From Acidobacteriota bacterium (GTDB taxonomy: Bacteria > Acidobacteriota > Thermoanaerobaculia > Multivoradales > JBCCEF01): a DNA stretch of 64,000 bases. Below, in pieces: positions 8,804-18,167 of this stretch. The stretch spans positions 104,125 to 168,124 of the forward strand of contig JBCCHV010000003.1 of the NCBI GenBank assembly GCA_039028635.1, given 5' to 3'. Position 1 is the first letter of the stretch, and every line of letters starts with the position of its first letter. Made by a program: the position numbers and the translations under genes. The notes under the pieces were generated by a model, which saw only the letters and a list, made by a program, of their open reading frames with translations, had not been told where the DNA came from and ran no database searches.

Positions 8804-10000
8804 ATGGCGCTTAACGAGAGTAGCAAGTCCGTCTTGATCAATCCGATCGTCGTTCGCGGCGTCGAGGAGGACCACCGTGCCGCGACGCCCTTGGAGCTGT
8901 TCTATGACCTGGTCTACGTCGTGGCGATCGCCAGTCTCGCGGCTCAGTTCCATCACAAGATCTCCGATGGGGAGCACGTCGGTTACGCCATTCTGATGTA
9001 CCTCTGGATCTTCTGGTGTATCTGGTGGCCCTGGAATACCTACACATGGTTCGCCTCGGGCTACGACACGGATGACGCCCAGTTTCGTCTCGCGTCCTTC
9101 GTCCAGATGGTCGGAGCCATCATCATCGCCGTCGGCGTCGAGTCGGCTTTCAAGAAGGAAGAGTTTCTGGTCATGATGGTGGGTTACGTCGTCATGCGCC
9201 TCCCTTATGTCCTGCTCTGGCTCAAGGTGGCACGGGACGACCGCCGCTCCCGCCCCATTGCGCTGCGCTACGCAGCGGGGGTCTTCCTGGTCCAGGTCGG
9301 CTGGTCGCTGGCCGTTCTGTTCTTCCAGAACTGGTATGTGATGGGCGGTCTGCTGGTTCTCGAGATGCTGGTTCCCTTGGCGGCGGAAAGATCCGTCGAC
9401 CGGGGTCGCAACACCTCCTACCACTTCCATCACATCGAAGAGCGCCTCGGCCTGTTGACGATCATCGTTCTCGGCGAATCGATCCTGGCCTCGGTGTACG
9501 CCTTCCGGAAGATGACCGAGCACTACACTCCCGAGTTGGCGACGCTCGCCGCGGGCACGCTGCTGATCCTCTTCTCCATGTGGTGGCTCTATTTCGACGA
9601 TCGAGTCGCCGACGAGCTGGCCGATGAGCGAAAGGCCTTCGTGTGGGGCTACGGGCACTACTTCGTGTTCGCGGCGGCGACGGCCGTCGGAGCACTGATC
9701 AGCGTCAACGTGGACACCCTGACGGACCATGCGACGATTTCCTCGGACCAGGCGGTCGTGGGGTTGGCGTGGGCCATCGCCGCTTACCTGGTGGCCGTCT
9801 GGCTGTGCCATGACTTCCTGATCGAGAAACCAGGGCTACCAAAGGTCGAGCTTCTCGGCCTCGCCGTGTTGGTGGTCGTCGTCGCGATGACGACCCGGAG
9901 TGTGCTGCTCATCGGGCTCACCTTCGTCGGCCTCAACGCCCTTCGGCTCGCCCGTCGACACCGCGCCCACCTCGCCGAGCGATCGGGCGCCGAAGGGTAG
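8804..10000 (+). CDS. ltrA: low temperature requirement protein A (LtrA) family membrane protein
   Basis: 398-residue integral membrane protein. The LtrA signature is near the N-terminus (ATPLELFYDLVYVVAIAS), followed by about ten hydrophobic helices, with conserved HHIEERLGLLTIIVLGES in the middle, as in the family. LtrA was named from Listeria low-temperature growth mutants; the biochemical role is unknown. ATG 8804 has GAGG 5 nt upstream; a GTG at 8774 in frame would add ten residues and has no clear site. Downstream (80 bp) the HAD gene runs convergently. Confidence 0.87.
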   Translation: MALNESSKSVLINPIVVRGVEEDHRAATPLELFYDLVYVVAIASLAAQFHHKISDGEHVGYAILMYLWIFWCIWWPWNTYTWFASGYDTDDAQFRLASFVQMVGAIIIAVGVESAFKKEEFLVMMVGYVVMRLPYVLLWLKVARDDRRSRPIALRYAAGVFLVQVGWSLAVLFFQNWYVMGGLLVLEMLVPLAAERSVDRGRNTSYHFHHIEERLGLLTIIVLGESILASVYAFRKMTEHYTPELATLAAGTLLILFSMWWLYFDDRVADELADERKAFVWGYGHYFVFAAATAVGALISVNVDTLTDHATISSDQAVVGLAWAIAAYLVAVWLCHDFLIEKPGLPKVELLGLAVLVVVVAMTTRSVLLIGLTFVGLNALRLARRHRAHLAERSGAEG

Positions 10001-10080
10001 CGGGATGAGAGTGCGCCGTGGAAAGGCGCGCGCAGAAATAGCAGCCGGTTCGGTTCTCCAAGGGTTCGGAGACCAGGCCC

Positions 10081-10761
10081 TCAATCGTCCACGTAGGGCC
10101 AACGGTCCTCGAGGACCGACAGATCGGCGACCACCCGATGGGCGCCTGCTGAGCGCAGCTCACTCGCCGAGCGGCCACCGGTTTCGACCGCCAGGCAGCG
10201 CAGCCCATGGGCCCGCGCACAGTCGACGTCGTGCAGCGTATCGCCAATGATCCAGACCCGCTCGGGCGGATAGGAGCGTGAGGCTCGGCGCAGGGCCACT
10301 GGCGGCAGATCACGCCGTTGGCGGCCGTCGCCGCCGAAGGCTCCGAAGGAAAAGTAGTGATCGTAGCCGGCGCGGCGCAGCTTGATGCGAGCTCCTCGGT
10401 GCCAGTTGCCGGTCAACAGGCCGAGCTCGACGTCGGAGCGAGCGGCGAGACGATCGAGGGTCTCGCCAACGGCCGGAAAGTGATGAATATCGTCACCTCC
10501 GAGGCACTCGTCGAGCAGCCGCAACCAGGCATCGCGCACCCTCGGCACGGCCCGCCAGCCCTCTTCGTCGCTCCACCCCGCGAGGACACAGAGGTCGCGC
10601 ACGATGAGCGGATCGATCTTGCCCGCGAAGTCGTAGCTGGACAGACCGTCGCGCGGGATCCCAGCCTCGTCGAGAGCCCTTCCGAAGAGCTTCCGGATCA
10701 CCGGACCACAGCGCATCAGCGTGCCGTCGATGTCGAACAACAAGAGGTATCCCGAGCTCAT
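10081..10761 (-). CDS. HAD-superfamily phosphatase (phosphoglycolate phosphatase-like)
   Basis: 226-residue HAD hydrolase. Motif I is LLLFDIDGTLMRCG at residues 5-18, motif II LGLLTGNW, a Lys/Arg lies in the RGARIKLRRAGYDHY region, and motif IV is VWIIGDTLHDVDCARA. Fold subclass and length fit phosphoglycolate/pyrophosphatase-type HADs; the substrate is not defined. ATG 10761 overlaps the TGA of the YfhO-like gene (ATGA), and GAGGTG precedes it, so the two genes are translationally coupled. Confidence 0.85.
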   Translation of the reverse strand: MSSGYLLLFDIDGTLMRCGPVIRKLFGRALDEAGIPRDGLSSYDFAGKIDPLIVRDLCVLAGWSDEEGWRAVPRVRDAWLRLLDECLGGDDIHHFPAVGETLDRLAARSDVELGLLTGNWHRGARIKLRRAGYDHYFSFGAFGGDGRQRRDLPPVALRRASRSYPPERVWIIGDTLHDVDCARAHGLRCLAVETGGRSASELRSAGAHRVVADLSVLEDRWPYVDD

Positions 10762-13085
10762 CGCCACCTCATCGCCCATCCCAGGGTCAGCAAGCCGAGG
10801 CCGATCGCGAAGGCGCCGCGACCGAGGTCCCAGGTCCAGGGACGATAGCGCAGCTCGACCCGATGGCGACCGGCGGGCACCTCGAGACCGAGAAACGCAC
10901 CGTTGACCCGCCGTAGCGGCGTCTCGACGCCGTCGAGCCACAGCCGCCAGCCGGGAATCGCGGGCTGACTGGAAGCGACCAGGAGAGGCCCTTCGGCGAC
11001 CACCAGGGCATCGATCGTCGCGCCAGCCACCCGCAGGTCCTCGACCCTGCCGGGGCCATTGCGCCGACCACCGCCAGGACCGCCGCCAGGACTGCCGCCA
11101 GGCCTGCCGGAGACGATCGCGGTGCGGGCGAAATCGTCCAGTTGCACAGCCCGCCTCACGGCGTCGCCGGTCTCCGCCAGCTCGACGAATTGCGGCACGA
11201 AGAGCCGCGGCAAGGCTCCTGGATTTTCATAGATCACGGCATCCCGTCCCTGGTAGATCACCTCGACCCCCGGCCGCTGCACCATGCTGGGATCGTCGAA
11301 CACGTAGCGCACCCCGAGAAAGTCCAAGGCCGGGCGGTCGGGATCGAGGATTCGTACCCAGCCGGTACGGCCGACCTCCCCCAGAGCAGCGCTGAACTCG
11401 CGGTAGGGTGCGAACTCCATCGGATCGTAGCTGCGAGCTTCTTCGAAGCCAAAGAAGGCCGCCGTCTGCGGCACCAAGGCGGCATCGAGACCGGCCACCC
11501 GATAGCCCACCGGCTCGCTCGCCGCGAGGCGCGCCGCCACCTCCCGAACGCCGAGGGTCTCGGGATAGAAGGCGTCCGCCGAAACCACCGGAACCCAGGT
11601 CGCGAACAGCGCCACCCGCGGCAGCAACAAGGCCACGATCACCGCCGGCAGGGCCCAGGCCTCCTTCCGCTTCGCCAAGCCGAGGGCGACGGCGGTCACC
11701 AGGATCGGAGTGAAGAAGAACATCTGCTCGGCCGGTGAATGACCGGCCATGACGGTGGCCACCGCCAGCGCCAACACCGCCGACAGAGCCAGAATCCAGC
11801 GTCGTCTCACGCGGCCGTGGTGGTGCAGGGTCATCGCCGCCAACAAGGGGACCGCCAGACACCAGCCCAAAGCGAAGCGCTTGAGGAGCGAGTCTGCAAC
11901 CAGGGGTATAGCGCTCAGGGGAGCCACCACCGGCGGCACCAGCGCCCCGGCGAGCAAGCCGAAGAGCCCGACCGCGGCGAGGGCCAGGACGACCTTGCGC
12001 CGTCGGCGCAGGGTGACCGCGAGGAGCCCCAGCAGGACCGCCGACGCTCCGACCGAGGCACCGCCGATCTCGATCAGGTTCTCCGGCCCCTGCCAATCGC
12101 CGCGCCGCGGATCGCCGTGGGCTCCGAGACTGAGGGCCGGCAGCAGGCGATCGACCGAGTCGGACCAGGAGCCTCCGGTCTGCACCAGCCGCGAGGTACG
12201 ACCCTGCTGCCATTCCGCCGAGGCCGACAGGGTCTCGACCATCGGCAACAGCACCGGTGCCGCCAGCAGCAGCGCCAGCAAAGCCGCCACCAGACCCCAG
12301 CCGACGATCCGCCGTCGCTGACGCCAGCGCCCGCAGAACAGCGCCAGCGGCGCCGTCAGCAGCAAACCGTGAAGGAGAGTCTCGGGATGACCGGCGAAGA
12401 CGCCGAGAGCCCCCGCCCAGGCGAGCCGCCGTGCGGCTCGCCAGCTCGGCGATCGGCTGAGATCGAGGGCGGCGGCGAGGATCCAGGGCAGGACCGCCGC
12501 CACCAGCGAGTGGGGGTGCAACCGCCAGAGCTGCAGGAAGCCGCTGCCGCCATAGAGCGCCGCCGCCACCAGCGCCGCCCGATCGCCGACGCCGAGGCGT
12601 CGCGCCACCAGGAACATCCCCCACAGAGCGATCAGTAACCGAGCCGCCTGGCGATAGGTGACGGCGCGGAATGGCGGGAGCAAGCGGGCGGCCAGCTCGG
12701 TCGGGAACAGCACCGCCGACTGGCCGTTGCCGAGCAGAGCCGAGCCGGCCCCCTGATGAGGATTGAACAGCAGGTCCCGCCGCGCCGCCCGCGACCAAGG
12801 GATCATCTGGGAGAGGGGATCGAGGAGCAGCGGATTGGCCGCCATCGAGGCCGCCCGGGACCGTTCCACCAGCTCGCCATCGGCCCACGGCGCGACGCCG
12901 GCGAGGGAGGCCGTCGGGGCCAAGGTCTTGCCGGGCAGAAAGCCCGCCCCGGTGAACAACAGCGGCACCAGCGCCAAGACGATCGGCACCCAGCGGGACG
13001 GCCGACCGCGCAGCCAACGCCGCCCGAGAGCGCTGATCGCGACGGCGGTGACGGCATAGAGCAGCGCCAGCCAAAGGGCTCCCAT
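10758..13085 (-). CDS. YfhO-family multi-pass membrane protein
   Basis: 775-residue protein with roughly a dozen transmembrane helices in the first 480 residues, then a large hydrophilic beta-rich region (about 500-750) and a final C-terminal helix. This is the layout of bacterial YfhO proteins, GT-C-like membrane proteins thought to transfer sugars onto lipid or wall polymers. A Gly/Pro-rich spacer (about residue 650-670, GGSPGGGPGGG) interrupts the C-terminal domain. It starts 38 bp after the enoyl-CoA hydratase stop and could belong to the same transcript, with no evident metabolic link. The function is not proven. Confidence 0.78.
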   Translation of the reverse strand: MGALWLALLYAVTAVAISALGRRWLRGRPSRWVPIVLALVPLLFTGAGFLPGKTLAPTASLAGVAPWADGELVERSRAASMAANPLLLDPLSQMIPWSRAARRDLLFNPHQGAGSALLGNGQSAVLFPTELAARLLPPFRAVTYRQAARLLIALWGMFLVARRLGVGDRAALVAAALYGGSGFLQLWRLHPHSLVAAVLPWILAAALDLSRSPSWRAARRLAWAGALGVFAGHPETLLHGLLLTAPLALFCGRWRQRRRIVGWGLVAALLALLLAAPVLLPMVETLSASAEWQQGRTSRLVQTGGSWSDSVDRLLPALSLGAHGDPRRGDWQGPENLIEIGGASVGASAVLLGLLAVTLRRRRKVVLALAAVGLFGLLAGALVPPVVAPLSAIPLVADSLLKRFALGWCLAVPLLAAMTLHHHGRVRRRWILALSAVLALAVATVMAGHSPAEQMFFFTPILVTAVALGLAKRKEAWALPAVIVALLLPRVALFATWVPVVSADAFYPETLGVREVAARLAASEPVGYRVAGLDAALVPQTAAFFGFEEARSYDPMEFAPYREFSAALGEVGRTGWVRILDPDRPALDFLGVRYVFDDPSMVQRPGVEVIYQGRDAVIYENPGALPRLFVPQFVELAETGDAVRRAVQLDDFARTAIVSGRPGGSPGGGPGGGRRNGPGRVEDLRVAGATIDALVVAEGPLLVASSQPAIPGWRLWLDGVETPLRRVNGAFLGLEVPAGRHRVELRYRPWTWDLGRGAFAIGLGLLTLGWAMRWR

Positions 13086-13123
13086 GGTCTTTCTCTACGC
13101 CCAACCTCGGCGGGTCAACGGCC

Positions 13124-13933
13124 TCACCTCCAGGTGGGAGGCCTCTTGTGATCCAAGACGTGGGCGATACCGCGCTTGCAGTCATCCGTTTCGCGAGCCA
13201 ACGCGTTGACCTCGGCGGCATGGCGCAGACCATCCGCCAGGCTGCGCCCCGGAAGATCGAGCAGCAGGCGCTTGGTGCTGGCGATCGACCGCGAGCTGCC
13301 GTTGGCGAGGATGCCGGCGGCCAGCTCTTCACCGGCCTGCTCGAGCTCTTCCCGCGGCACGACGCGGTTGACCAGGCCGATCTCGAGGGCGCGCTCGGCC
13401 GACAGGAACTGCGGATAGAGCAACAGCTCGCGAATGTCCGAGCCCCGCAGGCGCAGCGACAGATAGGTCGCCACCAGGGCGGCGACGAAGCCGATGCGCA
13501 CCTCGCTGTAGAGGTAGCGGGCATCCTGCGACGACACCACGAAATCGTGGGCCGTCGCCAATCCGCAGCCGCCGGCGACGCAGGAGCCGTGCACCAGGGC
13601 CAGGGTCAGCGTTTCCTGGCGCAGCACGGCCTCGAAGAGATCCATCAGCCGACGCGAGTCGACGGCGTTCTCCTCCGGTCCGGCATCGCGCAGCGAGCGC
13701 AGGTGGGCGAGATCGGCGCCGGCCGAGAAGTGGCGCCCATTGGCCTTCAGGATGAGCGCCCGAATGCCGTCGTCGAGGAGCGGCCGGCGATAGAGGTCGG
13801 TGAGCTCGTCGAGGAGCGCCGGTGACAGGGCGTTGGCCCGCTCCGGGTTGTCGAGGCTGACCCACAGCAGATCGTCCCGCCGCTCGATGGCCAGCCTCTC
13901 GAAGCCTGCGAAATCCGACTCCTCGGCACTCAC
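13124..13933 (-). CDS. enoyl-CoA hydratase/isomerase family protein (AtuE/LiuC-like context)
   Basis: 269-residue crotonase-fold enzyme that hydrates or isomerises an enoyl-CoA in acyl-CoA breakdown. The oxyanion-hole segments are GRHFSAGADLAHL near residue 65-78 and HGSCVAGGCGLATA near 112-125; a candidate catalytic Glu is in YSEVRIGF. The start ATG 13933 overlaps the stop of the AtuA C-terminal-domain gene (ATGA). In Pseudomonas the Atu and Liu clusters use such hydratases on isohexenylglutaconyl-CoA or methylglutaconyl-CoA; the neighbouring AtuA parts, ligase and carboxyltransferase make a similar role likely here but not certain. Confidence 0.87.
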   Translation of the reverse strand: MSAEESDFAGFERLAIERRDDLLWVSLDNPERANALSPALLDELTDLYRRPLLDDGIRALILKANGRHFSAGADLAHLRSLRDAGPEENAVDSRRLMDLFEAVLRQETLTLALVHGSCVAGGCGLATAHDFVVSSQDARYLYSEVRIGFVAALVATYLSLRLRGSDIRELLLYPQFLSAERALEIGLVNRVVPREELEQAGEELAAGILANGSSRSIASTKRLLLDLPGRSLADGLRHAAEVNALARETDDCKRGIAHVLDHKRPPTWR

Positions 13934-14271
13934 GGCATCGCCTCGAGCAGATGGTCGGCGATCTCGACCTCCATCTGCAGCAGGCCCTGAGCATGGGTCT
14001 TGCCCTGGGCGTCATTGATCAAGCTCTCGGTGCCGCCCCCGCCGAGGGAGTCGTGCAGGATGAAGTTGAAGGCGTGCAGGTTGGGCACGGCGAAGCGCTC
14101 GACGGGACCACGGCAGACCTGCCGAAAGTGCTCCTTCACCCGCTCCTCGGTGACCTGCTCCGTCAGCGCCTCGTAGATCTCTCGCGAGTTGGCGATCAGG
14201 CCGATGTTGCTGGCATCGCCTTTGTCACCGGAGCGGGCGTGGGCGACCCGTGAAAGGGGAACTCTGGTCAT
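13930..14271 (-). CDS. AtuA C-terminal (ferredoxin-fold-like) domain protein, stand-alone
   Basis: 113-residue protein matching the C-terminal domain of acyclic terpene utilisation protein AtuA: it opens VPLSRVAHARSGDKGDASNI, the conserved A-H-[AS]-R-S-G-D-K-G signature, and has PNLHAFNFILHDSLGGG near residue 63-80. In many bacteria this domain is fused to the DUF1446 domain; here that domain is encoded separately at 14657-16024 and the two are separated by a small membrane protein gene. The start is ATG 14271, with GGAGGAGAG directly upstream and an ATGA overlap with the membrane gene. Its biochemical function is unknown even in Pseudomonas. Confidence 0.85.
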   Translation of the reverse strand: MTRVPLSRVAHARSGDKGDASNIGLIANSREIYEALTEQVTEERVKEHFRQVCRGPVERFAVPNLHAFNFILHDSLGGGGTESLINDAQGKTHAQGLLQMEVEIADHLLEAMP

Positions 14272-14660
14272 CTCTCCTCCGCTGCCAAGAAGTACCGCCA
14301 GGAGGCGGCCAGGGTGAGCACCAGAGCCACCACCCAGGCACTCGCCGGACGGGTCCAAAGGGGGTGATAGAGGGACGGCAGGGCCGCCCGGAAACCGAGG
14401 TCGTAGATTTCGCCGTGGCGCCACACCAGCAGACCGAGAACCAGCGCCGCCAGGGCGAGCAGGGTGAGGGCGCCGGCGACCCGGCGGCGGCGCGGCCAGG
14501 CGCGCTCGAGGCCGATCCGCAACCACAGGGTGTAGGCCAGGCCGAAGGCCAGCGCCCAGCCGGCGAAGGCCAGGCGATTGGCCAGGGCACTGGCCAGGAA
14601 GCCGAGCAGCATCACCGGCAGGAGACCGCCGAGGAGCGGCAGGTACCACTCCCGGATCAC
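14268..14660 (-). CDS. small integral membrane protein inserted between the AtuA halves
   Basis: 130-residue hydrophobic protein not recognised as a known family. About four transmembrane helices: LLGGLLPVMLLGFLASAL, FAGWALAFGLAYTLWLRIGL, a helix around 62-80 after an Arg-rich loop (RAWPRRRR), and WVVALVLTLAASWRYFL near the C-terminus. The GTG start at 14660 overlaps the stop of the AtuA N-domain gene (GTGA) and its own stop overlaps the start of the AtuA C-domain gene (ATGA), so the three are made from one transcript with coupled translation. It could be a subunit that brings the AtuA parts to the membrane; this is inference. Confidence 0.75.
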   Translation of the reverse strand: MIREWYLPLLGGLLPVMLLGFLASALANRLAFAGWALAFGLAYTLWLRIGLERAWPRRRRVAGALTLLALAALVLGLLVWRHGEIYDLGFRAALPSLYHPLWTRPASAWVVALVLTLAASWRYFLAAEER

Positions 14661-16024
14661 GCCTCCTCCACGCTCACTTCGATGTGGTCTTCGACCTCTT
14701 CGCGGGCCAGCAGGGCGGGCCAGTAGGCCACCACCTTCTGCGGCTTCGGCCGGCCGCCGGCGAAGCCGGTGACCCCCGGTGGACCGGCGGTGACCAGCGG
14801 GGCGATCTCCTTGCCGAAGCGCAGCACCTTGTCGTAATCGGTGTCGCGCACGCCGAGGCGCAGGACCACCTCCGGCGGCTCCGCCGGAGGCGTCATCACC
14901 CCCGGCAGGCAGGCCCCGACGCCGAGGAGCTCCTGGGATCGGCAGCTCTCCGGAAAGGTCACCCCGGCGCGCTCCAGGCGCTTCCACACCAGCTCCGCCG
15001 CCAGCTCCGCCTTGTCCACCGCCCGCGGTCCGCAAAGGGTGATCTGGCCGGAGCTCTTGAAGCCATCGAGATGGGAGGCGGAGATCTTCAAGAAGGGCGT
15101 GTTGGGCCGGCCGCGAATGCCCGACACCTCGACCCGGTCCTCCCCCGCCTGTTGCAGATCGATGGAGGTGAAGTCGGCGACCACGTCGGGGGTGATGTAC
15201 TCCTGCGGATTGCCCATCTCGTAGAGCAGCTGCTCGGCCACCGTGTCGACCGTCACCATGCCACCGGTTCCGGGATGCTTGGTCACCACGAAGGTGCCGT
15301 CCTGGCGCGCTTCGACGATCGGATATCCGACGTTCCAGAGATCCGGAACTTCCCACCAACGGCTGAAGTTGCCGCCGGTGCATTGCGGACCGCACTCGAG
15401 AATATGGCCGGCGATGGTGCCCGCCGCCAGGCGATCCCAGTCGTCCTCGGCCCAACCGAACTCGTGGGCCAGCGGCGCCAGCGCGAGGGCGGTGTCCGTC
15501 ACCCGGCCACAGAGCACGATCAGGGCACCCTCTTCGAGGGCATGGCAGACCGGTCGGGCGCCGAGATAGGCATTGGCGCTGGTGAAGCGGTCGGCCACCG
15601 GAGCGATGGGCTCACCGGTGTCCATGTTCTCCAAGGGATGCCCCGCCGCCACCAGCTCGCCGAGGCGCGGCAGGATGTTGTCGCCCTCGATCACGCCGAC
15701 CCGCACCCCGGAAACGCCAAGCTCCCGAGCGACCTCGAAGATCTTCTGGCGGCAGGCGTGGGGATTGAGGCCACCGGCGTTCGACAGCACCCGAACGTTG
15801 CGCTCCTTGAGCTCCGGCAGCACGTCGCGAATGAAGTCGATGAAATCCGGGGCATAGCCGAGCTCCGGATTCTTGAGCTTCTGTCGCATCATGATCGACA
15901 GAGTCACCTCGGCCAGGTAATCCATGCCGAGATAGTCGATCTCGCCACCGCGTAGCAGTAGCGAAGGGGCGTCGATGTTGTCGCCCCAAAAGCCCTGGCC
16001 GTTGCCGACTCGGACGGTCTTCAT
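14657..16024 (-). CDS. AtuA N-terminal domain (DUF1446) protein
   Basis: 455-residue cytoplasmic protein of the acyclic terpene utilisation AtuA family. It starts VRVGNGQGFWGDNIDAP, continues with the family-typical DYLGMDYLAEVTLSIM, and has LCGRVTDTALALAPL and ECGPQCTGGNFS in the middle. AtuA of Pseudomonas aeruginosa is needed for growth on citronellol/geraniol, but its reaction is unknown. The protein lacks the C-terminal domain often fused to it; that domain lies two genes downstream. AGGAG lies 8 nt before the ATG. The acyl-CoA ligase gene is 102 bp upstream in the same direction. Confidence 0.9.
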   Translation of the reverse strand: MKTVRVGNGQGFWGDNIDAPSLLLRGGEIDYLGMDYLAEVTLSIMMRQKLKNPELGYAPDFIDFIRDVLPELKERNVRVLSNAGGLNPHACRQKIFEVARELGVSGVRVGVIEGDNILPRLGELVAAGHPLENMDTGEPIAPVADRFTSANAYLGARPVCHALEEGALIVLCGRVTDTALALAPLAHEFGWAEDDWDRLAAGTIAGHILECGPQCTGGNFSRWWEVPDLWNVGYPIVEARQDGTFVVTKHPGTGGMVTVDTVAEQLLYEMGNPQEYITPDVVADFTSIDLQQAGEDRVEVSGIRGRPNTPFLKISASHLDGFKSSGQITLCGPRAVDKAELAAELVWKRLERAGVTFPESCRSQELLGVGACLPGVMTPPAEPPEVVLRLGVRDTDYDKVLRFGKEIAPLVTAGPPGVTGFAGGRPKPQKVVAYWPALLAREEVEDHIEVSVEEA

Positions 16025-16126
16025 CGCCTGGTCTCCTCGCTGGGCGCGGTCACGGCCCCCCGACCGGGGAACCCCGCGAAAGCCGCATCGGATCTTCGGA
16101 TGCGTCGATGGTGTCGTGAAACGGCG

Positions 16127-17947
16127 TCAGACCTGCTTCACGGTGCCCGCATACATGCTCTCGAGAATGTCTTGATTGCGGGTCTCGACCACCTTGCGTT
16201 TGATGCTCATCTTCGGCGTCAGCTCGCCCGTCTCCTGGGAGAAATCGGCCGACAGCAGGTGGATCTTCTTGATCGTCTCATAGGAAGCGAGATCGGCGTT
16301 GACCGCTTCCACCGCCTCCCAGATGAGCTGGTGGACCTCCGCCTTGCCGGACAGATCGGCGTAGTCCGTGTAGGACAGGCCGTTGTCGCCGGCCCACTTG
16401 CCGACGGTCTCCTCGTTGACCGTGATCAGAGCGATGCAGAACGGCCGTTTGTCCCCCAGCATCACCACCTGGGAGATGTATGGACAGCTCGCCTTGAGCT
16501 GATTCTCGACGTTCTGAGGCGCGATGTTCTTGCCGCCGGCGGTGACGATGATGTCCTTCTTGCGGTCGGTGATCTTGAGGTAGCCCTGCTCGTCGACGAA
16601 GCCGACGTCGCCGGTATAGAGGCGCCCTTCGGCGTCGAGGGCCTCGGCGGTGTCGTCGGGGCGGTTGTAGTAGCCCTTCATCACGCCGCGGCCCTTGATC
16701 AGGATCTCGCCGTCTTCGGCGATCTCGACCACCGTGCCCGGCATCGGCAGGCCGACGGTGCCGAACTTGTACTCCTTCGGCCGGTTGACGAAGCTCGCCG
16801 CCGAAGATTCGGTGAGGCCGTAGCCCTCGAGCACCAGGATGTCGGCAGCGTGGAAGAACTCGGCAATCTCCCGGGCCAGCGGCGCACCGCCGGAGACGAA
16901 GAAGCGAATCCGCCCGCCGAAGCGGTCCTTGAGCTTCGAGAACACCAGCTTGTCGGCGATCTTGTGCTTGAGACCGAGCAGCCCGCCGGCCTCCTTGCCG
17001 GCCTGGCGCAGGCGCGACACCTCCTTGCCGACCTCGAGGGACCAGAGGAAGATCTTGTACTTCAGGCCGCCGGCATCGCGGGCGCCGGAAACCACCTTGT
17101 TGTAGACCTTCTCGAAGACCCGCGGCACCGCCGCCATCACCGTCGGCCGGGCCACCCCCAGGTTGTCCACCAGGTCGTCGATGGAGCCGTCGATGGCCGT
17201 CGGCACACCGATGCGGATCGAAGCCACCTCCAAAACCTTGGCGAAGGAGTGGGCCAGCGGCAGGAAGAGGTAGTGCTTGTCCGTTGGTGACAGCACTCCA
17301 ATCTCTTCGATCGCCCCCGCTTCGTATACCCAGTTGTCGTGGGTCAGCATGACTCCCTTGGGCTTGCCGGTGGTGCCCGAGGTGTAAATCAAGGTCGCCA
17401 GGTCGGAGGCTCCGACACTGTCCGCCACCGCCTCGTACTGGCCAGGATTGTCGGCATCCCAGGCGGCACCGCGCGACGTCAGCTCGTCGAAGGTCAGCAT
17501 CCAACCGTCATCGCCACTCGCCTCGCCCTCGATCACCACCACGTGCTTGACCGTCGGAACCTGATCCCGCACCTCCGCCAGCTTGGCGGCCTGCTCAGGG
17601 TTCTCGGCGAAGCACACCACCGTGTCCGAGTCGGAGAGGATGTAGGCGCACTCTTCCGGCGTGTTCGAGGGATAGATGGTGGTGGTGGCGCCGCCGGCGG
17701 CCAGAATCGCCATATCCACGATCACCCACTCCGGCCGGGTCATGCACAGAATGGCGCAACGCTCGCTCTTTTCGAGCCCGAGGCTGCGCAGGCCGCAAGC
17801 CGCCTGGCGGGCCTGTTCGCCGACCTCCCGCCATTGCATCGAGTACCACTCACCATTGCGGCGCCCGAACATGGCATCGGCATCGGGGGACGCGGTGATC
17901 CGGTGATGGAACATCTCGACGACGGACGTGAAGGAACGGTCACTCAT
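16127..17947 (-). CDS. long-chain acyl-CoA synthetase (AMP-forming)
   Basis: 606-residue adenylate-forming ligase that activates a carboxylic acid with ATP and CoA. The P-loop-like signature TLIYTSGTTGKPKGVMLTHD lies near residue 190-210, the adenylate-binding EGYGLTESSAASF near 370, the hinge/Asp segment YTGDVGFVDEQGYLKITDRK near 465-485, and a C-terminal Lys region near the end. The size matches FadD15/FAA-type synthetases. AGGAGG lies 5 nt before ATG 17947. It heads the block containing AtuA and the hydratase, so its acyl substrate may be a terpenoid or branched acid (AtuH-like); ordinary fatty acids are an equal possibility. Confidence 0.93.
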   Translation of the reverse strand: MSDRSFTSVVEMFHHRITASPDADAMFGRRNGEWYSMQWREVGEQARQAACGLRSLGLEKSERCAILCMTRPEWVIVDMAILAAGGATTTIYPSNTPEECAYILSDSDTVVCFAENPEQAAKLAEVRDQVPTVKHVVVIEGEASGDDGWMLTFDELTSRGAAWDADNPGQYEAVADSVGASDLATLIYTSGTTGKPKGVMLTHDNWVYEAGAIEEIGVLSPTDKHYLFLPLAHSFAKVLEVASIRIGVPTAIDGSIDDLVDNLGVARPTVMAAVPRVFEKVYNKVVSGARDAGGLKYKIFLWSLEVGKEVSRLRQAGKEAGGLLGLKHKIADKLVFSKLKDRFGGRIRFFVSGGAPLAREIAEFFHAADILVLEGYGLTESSAASFVNRPKEYKFGTVGLPMPGTVVEIAEDGEILIKGRGVMKGYYNRPDDTAEALDAEGRLYTGDVGFVDEQGYLKITDRKKDIIVTAGGKNIAPQNVENQLKASCPYISQVVMLGDKRPFCIALITVNEETVGKWAGDNGLSYTDYADLSGKAEVHQLIWEAVEAVNADLASYETIKKIHLLSADFSQETGELTPKMSIKRKVVETRNQDILESMYAGTVKQV

Positions 17948-18167
17948 ACGGGCCTCCTCGGTTCAACGATCAGATCGTCCGATTGTCTTCTGAGACAGCC
18001 ACTTATGCAAGTCTCCGACGGCGGCGAGAGGCCCTGTTGACGGCTCTTCGAGGTCGCGACTGGCCGGCGAAGGGCGAAGTCCGCGCCCACGCCGGCGAAG
18101 AACCCTCCGATTAGCCTCCCGGGACTCTCGGCTGGCGCCGCCGATCAACGCTGCTACCATCCCCGCC

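Noticed and set aside
11227..13524. 765-codon minus-strand frame overlapping the YfhO-like and hydratase genes in another frame
   Set aside because: Composition is almost only Arg, Gly, Ala, Pro and Ser with no domain. It is a shadow frame of the real genes on the same strand.
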